The notes below the pieces were generated by a model. The model made no database searches. It saw only the letters and a list, made by a program, of their open reading frames with translations, and had not been told where the DNA came from. A stretch of 64,000 nucleotides of DNA from Massilia sp. UMI-21. GTDB lineage: Bacteria > Pseudomonadota > Gammaproteobacteria > Burkholderiales > Burkholderiaceae_D. Positions 41,995 to 51,682 of the stretch are shown here, in pieces. The translations under genes were made by a program, and so were the position numbers. Numbering within the stretch: position 1 is the stretch's first letter; every line of letters begins with the position of its first letter. The stretch is taken from positions 1,550,001-1,614,000 of the forward strand of contig CP063848.1 in assembly GCA_015277795.1 (NCBI GenBank), given 5' to 3'.

Positions 41995-42176
41995 CAGGAG
42001 CCCGCCGGCGTATCGACCGGGTTCGCGCACAGTTCCCGCCAGGCCTTCGCCCGGGTCGGGTTTGTGCCGTACAGCCGGCGCCAGGTTCCCATAGGGATGT
42101 TCCTGCAGACCGTGCGCAAGGCCAGCGCGCCGAGCGCGGGGATAATTGCGGTACAGAGGAGGTGGAGCGGGGTCAT
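41994..42176 (-). CDS. Small phage-type protein next to holin
   Basis: 60 aa, starting M-T-P-L-H-L-L-C-T-A-I-I-P-A-L-G-A-L with a hydrophobic N-terminal segment, then R-N-I-P-M-G-T-W-R-R-L-Y-G-T-N-P. Start overlaps the holin stop (ATGA) and its stop overlaps the next start (TGATG), so it belongs to a phage lysis cluster. Function unknown. Confidence 0.6.
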   Translation of the reverse strand: MTPLHLLCTAIIPALGALALRTVCRNIPMGTWRRLYGTNPTRAKAWRELCANPVDTPAGS

Positions 42177-42406
42177 TTGGCGGCTTCCATCTGGGCCAGG
42201 CGCACTTCGCGCTCGCGGCGGTCGAGCTCGGCCAGCATCTGCTCGCGGGCGTTCTTCTGACGGGTGTACCAGGCGTCAAGGACGAACGTCAGCAGGGCGG
42301 TACCGATGCCGACCAGTACGCCGATCTCCGTCAGGGTGAGAGATGCGCCAACGGATACGGCGCCGCCGGCGTAGCTGCCCAGTTCGGGCGCGCTAATCTT
42401 GCTCAT
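42173..42406 (-). CDS. Putative phage holin
   Basis: 77 aa. One or two membrane segments (about residues 13-46: A-G-G-A-V-S-V-G-A-S-L-T-L-T-E-I and V-G-I-G-T-A-L-L-T-F-V-L-D), W-Y-T-R-Q-K-N-A-R-E and a charged helical C-terminus, as in HP1-type phage holins. The ATG at 42406 is preferred over a longer frame. No endolysin is present in the island. Confidence 0.75.
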   Translation of the reverse strand: MSKISAPELGSYAGGAVSVGASLTLTEIGVLVGIGTALLTFVLDAWYTRQKNAREQMLAELDRREREVRLAQMEAAK

Positions 42407-42491
42407 GGAGAGCCTTTCAGGAAAAAGAAAGGCCACCTCCGCTGGTCGCGGCGCTCTGCGGGCCGGCCTTGGGAATGGCAACGTGAGTAAA

Positions 42492-43139
42492 TCAGTGACT
42501 AGCCCGTTCCAGGATTGTCAGCTGGCTGTAGATAAAATCATAGGCGCTGGCAAGACGATCTCGCAAAATGCGGCTCGGATTAGATGCCTCGCCTTCCACA
42601 ATCATGTTTCCGCTGGCTACAACCTCTGCCAGTATCGCCATCATTGTAGGGCCGTAGAAGGCGTCAAGTTGCAGCACTACCTGCATTTCGCCAGGGCCAA
42701 GGTTGCTGAACACTGGCTCGATGCGTTTCATGTTTTGTGTGAGTCCATCGTAATGCTTCCGAAGCTCAAAATAACGAGCGCGAAGATCGACCCATTGCGG
42801 GTAGTCGAGCACGTCCTGCTCTTGATCGTCACCAGTTCCCGTCGCAGACGGGCGTCCGTAGATATTGACAATCTTGCCCAGTTCGTTCGCCACCGGCTGA
42901 ATGATCGTATGGATGAGTCCAGCTGCACTTCTTTGCTGGGAGCGTGCTTGGCGATCTGCTACCCAAGCAGCACCTGCAACGGCCGCCGCGGCACCCAGAG
43001 CATTCCCCCAAAGCGTAGCGACCGGGTCTGGAATATTTGCGCTCCAGAAGGGTGCTGCAAGCGGAAATGCGATAGCCACACCGCCAGCAGCGCCGCAAAT
43101 AAACGCCCAACGACACCGTTGCAAGAACCCAATGCGCAT
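42492..43139 (-). CDS. Two-TM hypothetical membrane protein
   Basis: 215 aa. TM segments at about residues 9-30 and 41-61, followed by a helical cytoplasmic domain (Q-P-V-A-N-E-L-G-K-I-V-N-I-Y; Y-P-Q-W-V-D-L-R-A-R-Y-F-E-L-R-K). No family recognised. Lying between holin and integrase, it may be accessory cargo. The ATG at 43139 is chosen; a TTG lies two codons upstream. Confidence 0.6.
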   Translation of the reverse strand: MRIGFLQRCRWAFICGAAGGVAIAFPLAAPFWSANIPDPVATLWGNALGAAAAVAGAAWVADRQARSQQRSAAGLIHTIIQPVANELGKIVNIYGRPSATGTGDDQEQDVLDYPQWVDLRARYFELRKHYDGLTQNMKRIEPVFSNLGPGEMQVVLQLDAFYGPTMMAILAEVVASGNMIVEGEASNPSRILRDRLASAYDFIYSQLTILERASH

Positions 43140-43212
43140 AGCCAACCCATTTGTTTATGAGTCCGAGATCCTAGCACGGCGCTGAAGCCGGATTTCTAAC
43201 GAAAGGTCACAT

Positions 43213-44285
43213 ATGAACCAGACCCCAACCGAATTGCTAGCCCCGTACAAAGCCCCGCTGATCGAGCACGGCCGCGCACTGCTCCGCGCCGCCGGTACCG
43301 ACTGCATCGCCTTCGAAATCCCCGGCGTGGTCGTGTCCTGCACGATGGTGGTCGGCGCTACCGACTGTGTGGCCCGGCTGATGCGCAGCGACTCCCGCGA
43401 GCCGATGCTGGGCGGCCGCCGCGCTGGCGACCCGCCGGCCCCGCAGCTGGCCTTCGACGAACCCGACGCCAGCACGGACGGCCCGGCCGTCGTCGACTCA
43501 TCCCACTTGGTGACGATCCTCCGTTGGCTGCGCGCCGCTGCGGACAGCGGTAAGCCGGTGCACAGCTACAAATACTTGGACCTGCGGGCCGCCGAGGGCG
43601 CGCCGGCTAAGGCGAACAAGGAAATCGCGCTACTGTCGGCGGTGCTGGAGTTTGGGCGCCGCAAGGGCGAGCTCGAGACGAACCCATTGCCGCGACATCA
43701 AGTACAACAAGACCCGGCCGGATTATCGCTACGTCACGCCGGCCGAGCTCGACCTGGTGATGCGCACGGTGCGCGAGCGCGGCGGAATGTACTTGGTCGG
43801 CGCGCTGTGCCTGCGCGCGGCATACTTGACCCGTGAGCCGCCCGGACGAGATGCGCAAGATCACGCGCCAAGCGATCACCGAGCAGGGCATGGAAATGCC
43901 GGTCGGGAAGCGGAAGAAGGGCCGGGCCGAGAAGTTTAAGCTGATCGAGTGGTCGGACGAGCTGCGCGCGGTAATCAAGGAAGCGTTGTCGCTGCAACGC
44001 ACTACCAGCCTGTATGTTTTCGGCAACAGTGACGGACAGCCCTACACGGTTAGCGGCTGGAACACGAACTTGCGCCGGCTGATGGTGCACGCCGAGAAGA
44101 AGGCGCACGACGAAGGCATCCAGTTCCAGCGGTTCACGCTTAAGGACATGCGACCGGCGGCCGTGACCGACCGGGTAGAGGAGGGGGACGAGACGATCAC
44201 GAACGCTACCGGGCATAGCAGCGACCGTATGGTGCGGCAAGTCTACGACAGGCGGAAAACGAGGGCGGCCAGGGCCACCGAATAG
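43213..44285 (+). pseudogene. Tyrosine-recombinase integrase, twice frameshifted
   Basis: Core-binding domain K-Y-L-D-L-R-A-A-E-G-A-P-A-K-A-N-K-E-I, then after a 1-nt shift near 43688, C-R-D-I-K-Y-N-K-T-R-P and L-D-L-V-M-R-T-V, then after a second shift near 43831, S-R-P-D-E-M-R-K-I-T-R (box I Arg), T-L-K-D-M-R and G-H-S-S-D-R-M-V-R-Q-V-Y with the catalytic Tyr. The first ~95 residues do not look like an integrase arm-binding domain, suggesting a fusion or deletion. Integration at tRNA-His fits this enzyme, now inactive. Confidence 0.85.
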
Positions 44286-45089
44286 TCATGCGATACGCCG
44301 ACAGAACTGGGACAGCTCCGGAACTACGATATTTCCAGCAGTAAGCGGTTTCCGGGTTCGAACAGTCCATAGCATGCGAAACTCTTGCTGCGGTTCATAG
44401 GGGTGTCGAGGCTTGATAAATCCGATATGCACCGGGGGCGCCTCTCCTACGAATTCACGATTTCTGTATTGAACAAGGCCAGCATAAAATTTATGGATCG
44501 GGTAACGCTGATACAGCGCCGAGGTCAGCACCGAAAAGAACTCATCTATATCGTGAATTTCGACGCAGTATTTTCCAAATGTTGAGAGATCTTCAGGTCG
44601 GAAATTCACAGTAGTGCAGAGAACTAGGGCATCTTGAATAGAATTTTGGCTGGTATTGCCATACATCGTGATCCCGTCTACACCAGGCCCAATATGTATT
44701 CCAGATCGAAGAGCGTCCTCGCGAAATCCGGGCATGTCCCAGTCAGCTTTCGAATAGTCTCTGCTTCGGTATAGCACCGTGCCCTCATGCGCATCACCTT
44801 GTAGCGGATCTTCGTATTTTCTACACGTTTCGATAGTTGATATTCTCAGTTCTCCGTTAGCGAATGCATCGGCATAGGATTCTTCGTTGAGAAATCGATA
44901 AACCTTCTTGATGTGCCTTTTTTGCGTCCCCCGCTTGATTTCGAAGTTAAAGGGGCGCGTTGGCGCGGCCGGTGCCATAGGCGCAATGTCTATAACTGGA
45001 GAGTCGGAGTTGCCAAAAATGATCCGTCGATCCTGAGCAACATACGTCGACACACGAAGCTTCTTCTTGCCGCGACTTGCCTTGCCCAT
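44286..45089 (-). CDS. Hypothetical island protein, distantly DUF2971-like
   Basis: 267 aa from the ATG at 45089 (A-A-G-G-A-G upstream). A Lys/Arg-rich start is followed by V-Y-R-F-L-N-E-E-S-Y-A-D-A-F, L-R-I-S-T-I-E-T-C-R-K-Y-E-D-P, a layout like DUF2971 proteins (Y-K-Y-R...L-y-f-s-s...F-N-D-P-F), and a C-terminal half with Y-C-V-E-I-H-D-I-D. Noticeably AT-rich. It lies between integrase and tRNA, a usual cargo position. No function can be stated; similarity is weak. Confidence 0.6.
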   Translation of the reverse strand: MGKASRGKKKLRVSTYVAQDRRIIFGNSDSPVIDIAPMAPAAPTRPFNFEIKRGTQKRHIKKVYRFLNEESYADAFANGELRISTIETCRKYEDPLQGDAHEGTVLYRSRDYSKADWDMPGFREDALRSGIHIGPGVDGITMYGNTSQNSIQDALVLCTTVNFRPEDLSTFGKYCVEIHDIDEFFSVLTSALYQRYPIHKFYAGLVQYRNREFVGEAPPVHIGFIKPRHPYEPQQEFRMLWTVRTRKPLTAGNIVVPELSQFCRRIA

Positions 45090-45147
45090 GGCTGCTCCTT
45101 GGTGAGGGGCTGAGTAATGGCCTTCCGTTCGAGATGCAGCCGTCACT

Positions 45148-45178
45148 CATCTTCCAAAAATTGGAAGTCATCTTCCAA
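45148..45178. promoter_or_regulatory. Candidate integrase arm-type sites, right end
   Basis: C-A-T-C-T-T-C-C-A-A at 45148-45157 and again at 45169-45178, with T-T-G-G-A-A-G between (45161-45167). The same decamer flanks the left end. They lie 30-60 bp inside the right repeat. Confidence 0.6.
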
Positions 45179-45207
45179 AAAGACAAAAGGGCTACAAGCT
45201 AAAAGCG

Positions 45208-45285
45208 TGTAACCCTTTGTTTTTACTGCTGAATTCTTGGGGTGGCTGATGGGACTCGAACCCACGACAACAGGAATCACAATCC
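45208..45285. repeat. Right attachment-site repeat (overlaps intact tRNA-His)
   Basis: 78 bp identical to 38627-38704. It covers the tRNA-His 3' half including the encoded CCA (45238-45285) and 30 bp of terminator flank. Confidence 0.93.
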
Positions 45286-45314
45286 TGGACTCTACCAACT
45301 GAGCTACAGCCACC
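45238..45314 (-). tRNA. tRNA-His (GTG anticodon)
   Basis: 77 nt on the minus strand including the extra 5' G(-1) typical of tRNA-His and an encoded CCA. Acceptor stem G-T-G-G-C-T-G pairs with C-A-G-C-C-A-C; the anticodon loop contains T-T-G-T-G-A-T; the T loop reads T-T-C-G-A-G-T. It is the integration target of the adjacent island and remains intact. Confidence 0.96.
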
Positions 45315-45366
45315 ATTGTCTTGCTTTACTTCTTGTTCTGTTTCGCTGTTTCCGAGACAGAACAAG

Positions 45367-45395
45367 ATTATACAAAGCGCTTCGCGAACTGGCAA
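45367..45395 (-). promoter_or_regulatory. Sigma-70 promoter of tRNA-His
   Basis: On the minus strand: T-T-G-C-C-A (45390-45395), 17-bp spacer, T-A-T-A-A-T (45367-45372). It starts just past the murI stop codon and 52 bp upstream of the tRNA. Confidence 0.82.
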
Positions 45396-45397
45396 GT

Positions 45398-46267
45398 TTA
45401 AATGTGCGTGCCCGTCGGGTTGGATGGCGTCGCCCCGAGCGCGACCTCGTGGACGGGCGGATTTTGCCCCAGCAAACCGGCGAACGCGGCGCGCAGTGCA
45501 GTGCCGCTGGCGCTGGTGAAACCGGTCAGCTGCGCGGTTGCACCGCCGGCAGGGCGCAGCAGGCCGGCGGCCGCGAGCAGGCGGGCCAGTTGACGCGCGA
45601 CGGCGTCGCCGGTGTCGATCAGCGTCACCTCGCCGGCAGTATGGCGGCGAATCACGCGCTCGATCGCGGCCTGCACCAGCGGGTAGTGGGTGCAGCCCAG
45701 CACCAGGGTGTCGGCGCCTTGCGCCAGCAGCGGCGCGATATAGCGCTCCAGCATTGCATCGAGCGCCGCAGCGCCGGGTTCGCCGAATTCGATCTGGTCG
45801 GCCAGGCCCACGCAGGGCTGCAGCAGGAAGCGGGCGCCGGTCGCGGCGACGATCTGGTCGCGCAGCAGCAGGAATTTTTCGCCGGCCAGGGTGCGCTCGG
45901 TGGCCAGTACGCCGACCGTGCCCTGGCGCGTGCTGGCGGCGCCCGGCTTGAGACCCGGCTCAACGCCGACGATCGGCATGTCGGGGTAATGCTGGCGCAG
46001 GATGCGCACGGCGGCCACCGTCGCGGTATTGCAGGCCACCACCAGCGCTTTCACGCCGCGCGCCGCGAGGAAGGCGGCGATGCCCAGCACACGCTCGATG
46101 ACGACGTGTTCCGGCTTGTCGCCGTAAGGAGCGAAACCGGAGTCGGCGAAGTACAGCAGATGTTCGTGCGGCAACTGCGCCCCGATGTGGCGCAGTACCG
46201 AGAGGCCGCCGACACCCGAGTCGAAGATGCCGATCGGGGCGTCGTTTGGAGTGGTAGGGGATACCAT
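45398..46267 (-). CDS. murI: Glutamate racemase MurI
   Basis: 289 aa. Makes D-glutamate for peptidoglycan. I-G-I-F-D-S-G-V-G-G-L-S-V-L is the N-terminal signature; V-V-A-C-N-T-A-T and L-G-C-T-H-Y-P-L supply the two catalytic cysteines. The ATG at 46267 (M-V-S-P-T-T) is chosen over a longer frame with no homologous look. The gene precedes tRNA-His and follows fumarase on the same strand. Confidence 0.95.
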   Translation of the reverse strand: MVSPTTPNDAPIGIFDSGVGGLSVLRHIGAQLPHEHLLYFADSGFAPYGDKPEHVVIERVLGIAAFLAARGVKALVVACNTATVAAVRILRQHYPDMPIVGVEPGLKPGAASTRQGTVGVLATERTLAGEKFLLLRDQIVAATGARFLLQPCVGLADQIEFGEPGAAALDAMLERYIAPLLAQGADTLVLGCTHYPLVQAAIERVIRRHTAGEVTLIDTGDAVARQLARLLAAAGLLRPAGGATAQLTGFTSASGTALRAAFAGLLGQNPPVHEVALGATPSNPTGTHI

Positions 46268-46332
46268 CTGGCGGCGGATAGGGGAGTTGGACGCGTGGGC
46301 GGGAAAACCCGCCCACCCTGCAAAGGCTGCGC

Positions 46333-47868
46333 TCAGGCGGCGTTGACCGGGATGCCTTTCAGCGACTCGATCTTGGCCGACCATTCCTTCGGACCGGTGT
46401 TGTGCACCGAGGTGCCGGTGGAATCCACGGCCACCGTCACCGGCATGTCGGTCACATCGAACTCGTAGATCGCTTCCATGCCCAGGTCCTGGAAGCCGAC
46501 CACTTTCGCCGACTTGATCGCCTTCGACACCAGGTAGGCCGAGCCGCCGACCGCCATCAGGTAGGCCGACTTGTGCTTCTGGATCGACTCGATCGCCGCC
46601 GGGCCGCGCTCGGCCTTGCCGATCATCGAGATCAGGCCGGTCTTTTCCAGCATCATGTCGGTGAACTTGTCCATGCGGGTCGCGGTGGTCGGGCCTGCCG
46701 GGCCGACGACCTCGTCGCCCACCGGGTCGACCGGGCCGACGTAGTAGATCACGCGGTTGGTGAAGTCCACCGGCAGCTGCTCGCCCTTGGACAGCATGTC
46801 CTGGATGCGCTTGTGCGCGGCGTCGCGGCCGGTCAGCATCTTACCGTTGAGCAGCAGGGTCTGGCCCGGCTTCCAGGAGGCGACTTCTTCTTTCGTCAGC
46901 GTGTTGAGGTCGACGCGCTTGGACTTCTCGGTGTCCGGGGTCCAGTGCACTTCCGGCCAGGTGGAGAGCGCCGGCGGTTCGATGTAGGCCGGGCCCGAGC
47001 CGTCCAGCACGAAGTGGGCGTGGCGGGTGGCGGCGCAGTTCGGGATCATCGCCACCGGCTTGGAGGCCGCGTGGGTCGGGTACATGTTGATCTTCACGTC
47101 CAGCACGGTGGTCAGGCCGCCCAGGCCCTGGGCGCCGATGCCCAGCGCATTGATCTTGTCGCACAGTTCGATGCGCAGCTCTTCCAGCTTGTTCTGCGGG
47201 CCGCGTGCTTTAAGCTCGTACATGTCGATGTCGTCCATCAGCGACTCTTTCGCCATCAGCATCGCCTTCTCGGCGGTGCCGCCGATGCCGATGCCCAGCA
47301 TGCCCGGCGGGCACCAGCCGGCGCCCATCAGCGGCACGGTCTTCATGACCCAGTCGACCAGCGAGTCGGACGGGTTGAGCATGACGAACTTGGTCTTGTT
47401 TTCCGAACCGCCGCCCTTGGCCGCGACCTTCACATCGACCGTGTCGCCCTCGACCAGTTCCATGTGGACCACGGCCGGGGTGTTGTCCTTGGTGTTCTTG
47501 CGCTCGAAGTGCGGGTCGGCCACGATCGAGGCGCGCAGCTTGTTGTCTTCGAACCCGTAGGCGCGGCGCACGCCTTCGTTGACCGCGTCCGTGACGCTGC
47601 CGGTGAAGCCTTCGAAGCGCACGCCCATGCCGATTTTGAGGAACACGTTGACGATGCCGGTGTCCTGGCAGATCGGACGCTTGCCCTCGGCGCACATGCG
47701 CGAGTTGGTCAGGATCTGGGCAATGGCGTCCTTCGCGGCCGGGCTTTGCTCGGTCTCATACGCGCGCGCCAGGTGCTGGATATAGTCGGCTGGATGGTAG
47801 TAGCTGATGTACTGGAGGGCTGCCGCGACCGATTCGATGAGGTCGCTCTGGGTGATGACGGTTGCCAT
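46333..47868 (-). CDS. Fumarate hydratase class I (4Fe-4S)
   Basis: 511 aa, FumA/FumB type, interconverting fumarate and malate. The N-terminal domain has K-R-P-I-C-Q-D-T-G (Cys67), G-A-G-W-C-P-P-G (Cys186) and I-P-N-C-A-A-T-R-H (Cys278), the likely cluster ligands. The C-terminal beta domain has G-P-A-G-P-T-T-A-T-R-M. Both domains are fused as in the single-chain class. It is an oxygen-labile TCA-cycle enzyme. Confidence 0.95.
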   Translation of the reverse strand: MATVITQSDLIESVAAALQYISYYHPADYIQHLARAYETEQSPAAKDAIAQILTNSRMCAEGKRPICQDTGIVNVFLKIGMGVRFEGFTGSVTDAVNEGVRRAYGFEDNKLRASIVADPHFERKNTKDNTPAVVHMELVEGDTVDVKVAAKGGGSENKTKFVMLNPSDSLVDWVMKTVPLMGAGWCPPGMLGIGIGGTAEKAMLMAKESLMDDIDMYELKARGPQNKLEELRIELCDKINALGIGAQGLGGLTTVLDVKINMYPTHAASKPVAMIPNCAATRHAHFVLDGSGPAYIEPPALSTWPEVHWTPDTEKSKRVDLNTLTKEEVASWKPGQTLLLNGKMLTGRDAAHKRIQDMLSKGEQLPVDFTNRVIYYVGPVDPVGDEVVGPAGPTTATRMDKFTDMMLEKTGLISMIGKAERGPAAIESIQKHKSAYLMAVGGSAYLVSKAIKSAKVVGFQDLGMEAIYEFDVTDMPVTVAVDSTGTSVHNTGPKEWSAKIESLKGIPVNAA

Positions 47869-47889
47869 AAAGTTCTCGATCAGGAGGAA

Positions 47890-48492
47890 TTAATGTTTCG
47901 AATGGGTGGTCATGACAATGCGGTCGGTATAGGCGATGGCCATGGCCGACAGCAGGAACGCGATGTGGATGATGGTCTGGAACATCATGGTTTCCCAAGG
48001 GTAGTTCGCCGCATTGATGAAGGTCTTCAACAGGTGGATCGACGAGATGCCGATGATCGCCATCGCCAGTTTCGTCTTGAGTACCGAGGCGTTCACGTGG
48101 GACAGCCATTCGGGCTGGTCCGGGTGGCCTTCGAGGTGCATGCGCGAGACGAAGGTCTCGTAGCCGCCGACGATCACCATGATGAGCAGGTTCGAGATCA
48201 TGACCACGTCGATCAGGCCCAGCACCACCAGCATGATGGTGGTTTCGGTCAGCTTGGTCGGACGCGGCGCGCCCGGGACGGTGACGGCATCCAGGATGTG
48301 CTGGAGCGAGGCGACATTGCCCATCGCCGCGCCGATCAGGTCTTTCAGTTCAACCCAGAAATGGAACACGTAGACGCACTGCGCCAGGATCAGGCCGAGG
48401 TAGAGCGGCAGCTGCAGCCAGCGGCTGGCGAAGATCAGGTTATTTAGCGGGGTAAGTTTCTTTGCTTCGGACTGCGGGATTAACTGCGCCAT
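47890..48492 (-). CDS. YqhA family (UPF0114) membrane protein
   Basis: 200 aa with about four transmembrane helices (for example [13 protein letters not shown] and [12 protein letters not shown]). [11 protein letters not shown] and S-W-(L/S)-type [11 protein letters not shown] follow the YqhA/TIGR00645 pattern. The ATG at 48492 has A-G-G-A-G upstream, better than the upstream TTG. It lies 21 bp before the fumarase gene and may be co-transcribed. Function unknown in the family. Confidence 0.88.
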   Translation of the reverse strand: MAQLIPQSEAKKLTPLNNLIFASRWLQLPLYLGLILAQCVYVFHFWVELKDLIGAAMGNVASLQHILDAVTVPGAPRPTKLTETTIMLVVLGLIDVVMISNLLIMVIVGGYETFVSRMHLEGHPDQPEWLSHVNASVLKTKLAMAIIGISSIHLLKTFINAANYPWETMMFQTIIHIAFLLSAMAIAYTDRIVMTTHSKH

Positions 48493-48684
48493 CGGGGTGC
48501 TGACTCCTGGAATGCTGGACAAATACAGCCGAGCATTCTACACCCGCCGGCGCCCGCATGCGGGCTTCTGTCGCCCTTTGCGACAAGCTTGATAGAATGA
48601 CTTCGATGCGAAGCCGCTGTAAGGGCTCAGTAAGCCAGCGCCCCTAAGGTGTTCGGTAAAATCCTACCAACTATGGAGACGAAG

Positions 48685-50685
<2,001 letters not shown>

Positions 50686-50776
50686 CAGCCAATCGCCCGG
50701 CTTTTCGTGGGGTGGGCGGCTTGTGATCTGGTCCACTGGACCGGATCACCCTTGCAACTTTGATGTCCGAACAGTC

Positions 50777-50804
50777 TTGTATAGAAGAGAATCCTTGCTA
50801 TAAT
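50777..50804 (+). promoter_or_regulatory. Sigma-70 promoter of tRNA-Ser
   Basis: T-T-G-T-A-T (50777-50782), 16-bp spacer, T-A-T-A-A-T (50799-50804), 31 bp upstream of the tRNA 5' end, followed by a GC-rich discriminator. Confidence 0.75.
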
Positions 50805-50835
50805 AGGCGGCTTCGTGGACACACGAGAACCATCA

Positions 50836-50926
50836 GGAGAGATGGATGAGTGGTTTAAGTCGCACGCCTGGAAAGCGTGTGTAGGTTCATAGCCTACCGG
50901 GGGTTCGAATCCCCCTCTCTCCGCCA
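50836..50926 (+). tRNA. tRNA-Ser (GGA anticodon)
   Basis: 91 nt with encoded CCA. Acceptor G-G-A-G-A-G-A / T-C-T-C-T-C-C, anticodon loop C-C-T-G-G-A-A-A (GGA), long variable arm typical of tRNA-Ser, and T loop G-G-T-T-C-G-A-A-T-C-C. Confidence 0.95.
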
Positions 50927-50940
50927 GGAACACAAATGGA

Positions 50941-50969
50941 AAATGGCCACCCTCGGGTGGCCATTTTTT
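50941..50969 (+). terminator. Rho-independent terminator after tRNA-Ser
   Basis: A-A-A-T-G-G-C-C-A-C-C stem with C-T-C-G loop and G-G-T-G-G-C-C-A-T-T-T-T-T-T, 14 bp after the tRNA. Its T-run overlaps the first base of the repeat array. Confidence 0.88.
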
Positions 50970-51478
50970 ATTTGTTTCATGGCGGAGAGAAGCAGAGCCC
51001 CTGCGGGCTCTGCGTGGGGGATTCGAAGCCTTGCGCATACTTGCGCAAGGGCGGCCCGCGGCACGTGGGCGAATCCCTGTGTGCTCCGCCACAATTTATT
51101 TGTTTCATGGCGGAGAGAAGCAGAGCCCCTGCGGGCTCTGCGTGGGAGATTCGAAGCCTTGCGCATACTTGCGCAAGGGCGGCCCGCGGCACGTGGGCGA
51201 ATCCCTGTGTGCTCCGCCACAATTTATTTGTTTCATGGCGGAGAGAAGCAGAGCCCCTGCGGGCTCTGCGTGGGAGATTCGAAGCCTTGCGCATACTTGC
51301 GCAAGGGCGGCCCGCGGTACGTGGGCGAATCCCTGTGTGCTCCGCCACAATTTATTTGTTTCATGGCGGAGAGAAGCAGAGCCCCTGCGGGCTCTGCGTG
51401 GGAGATTCGAAGCCTTGCGCATACTTGCGCAAGGGCGGCCCGCGGCACGTGGGCGAATCCCTGTGTGCTCCGCCACAA
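50967..51478 (+). repeat. Four tandem 128-bp structured repeats downstream of tRNA-Ser
   Basis: Units 50967-51094, 51095-51222, 51223-51350 and 51351-51478, almost identical (unit 1 has one G for A, unit 3 one T for C). Each is bounded by G-G-C-G-G-A-G near its start and C-T-C-C-G-C-C-A at its end, which pair. Inside are a 9-bp hairpin (G-C-A-G-A-G-C-C-C stem) and an 8-bp hairpin (C-T-T-G-C-G-C-A stem). The 3' end G-A-A-T-C-C-C...C-T-C-C-G-C-C-A echoes the tRNA-Ser T arm and CCA end. No protein is credible here. Confidence 0.9.
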
Positions 51479-51682
51479 ACAGGCGGGACCCCGCTCGCGA
51501 TCCGTGAACGGTCGCACCTGCAGTACTGCAACCGCCGACGCTGCCACCCTGGCTTTGGCGGGTCAACGCCTATGCCACCCGCGTAAATACTCCGTGACTC
51601 ATCCATGGCTTAGTGCTAAATTGCCACTTTGTTTGCACAAACTTAATTTCCGCAGCGTTACTTTCTAAGGGGGAGAGCAACG

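Larger units (their letters stand above)
38627..45285. mobile_element. Degraded integrative element in the 3' end of tRNA-His
   Basis: A 6.6-kb segment bounded by perfect 78-bp direct repeats (38627-38704 and 45208-45285), each containing the 3' 48 nt of tRNA-His plus 30 bp of downstream flank. The right copy belongs to the intact tRNA. Inside are a broken tyrosine integrase, phage lysis genes, hicAB, a HEPN-like pair and accessory genes; several have markedly lower GC than the chromosome. Three genes are frameshifted, so the element looks immobile. It resembles a prophage remnant or phage satellite. Confidence 0.9.

Noticed and set aside
50967..51478. CRISPR array
   Set aside because: The units are near-identical over their whole 128 bp, so there are no unique spacers, and no cas genes are present.
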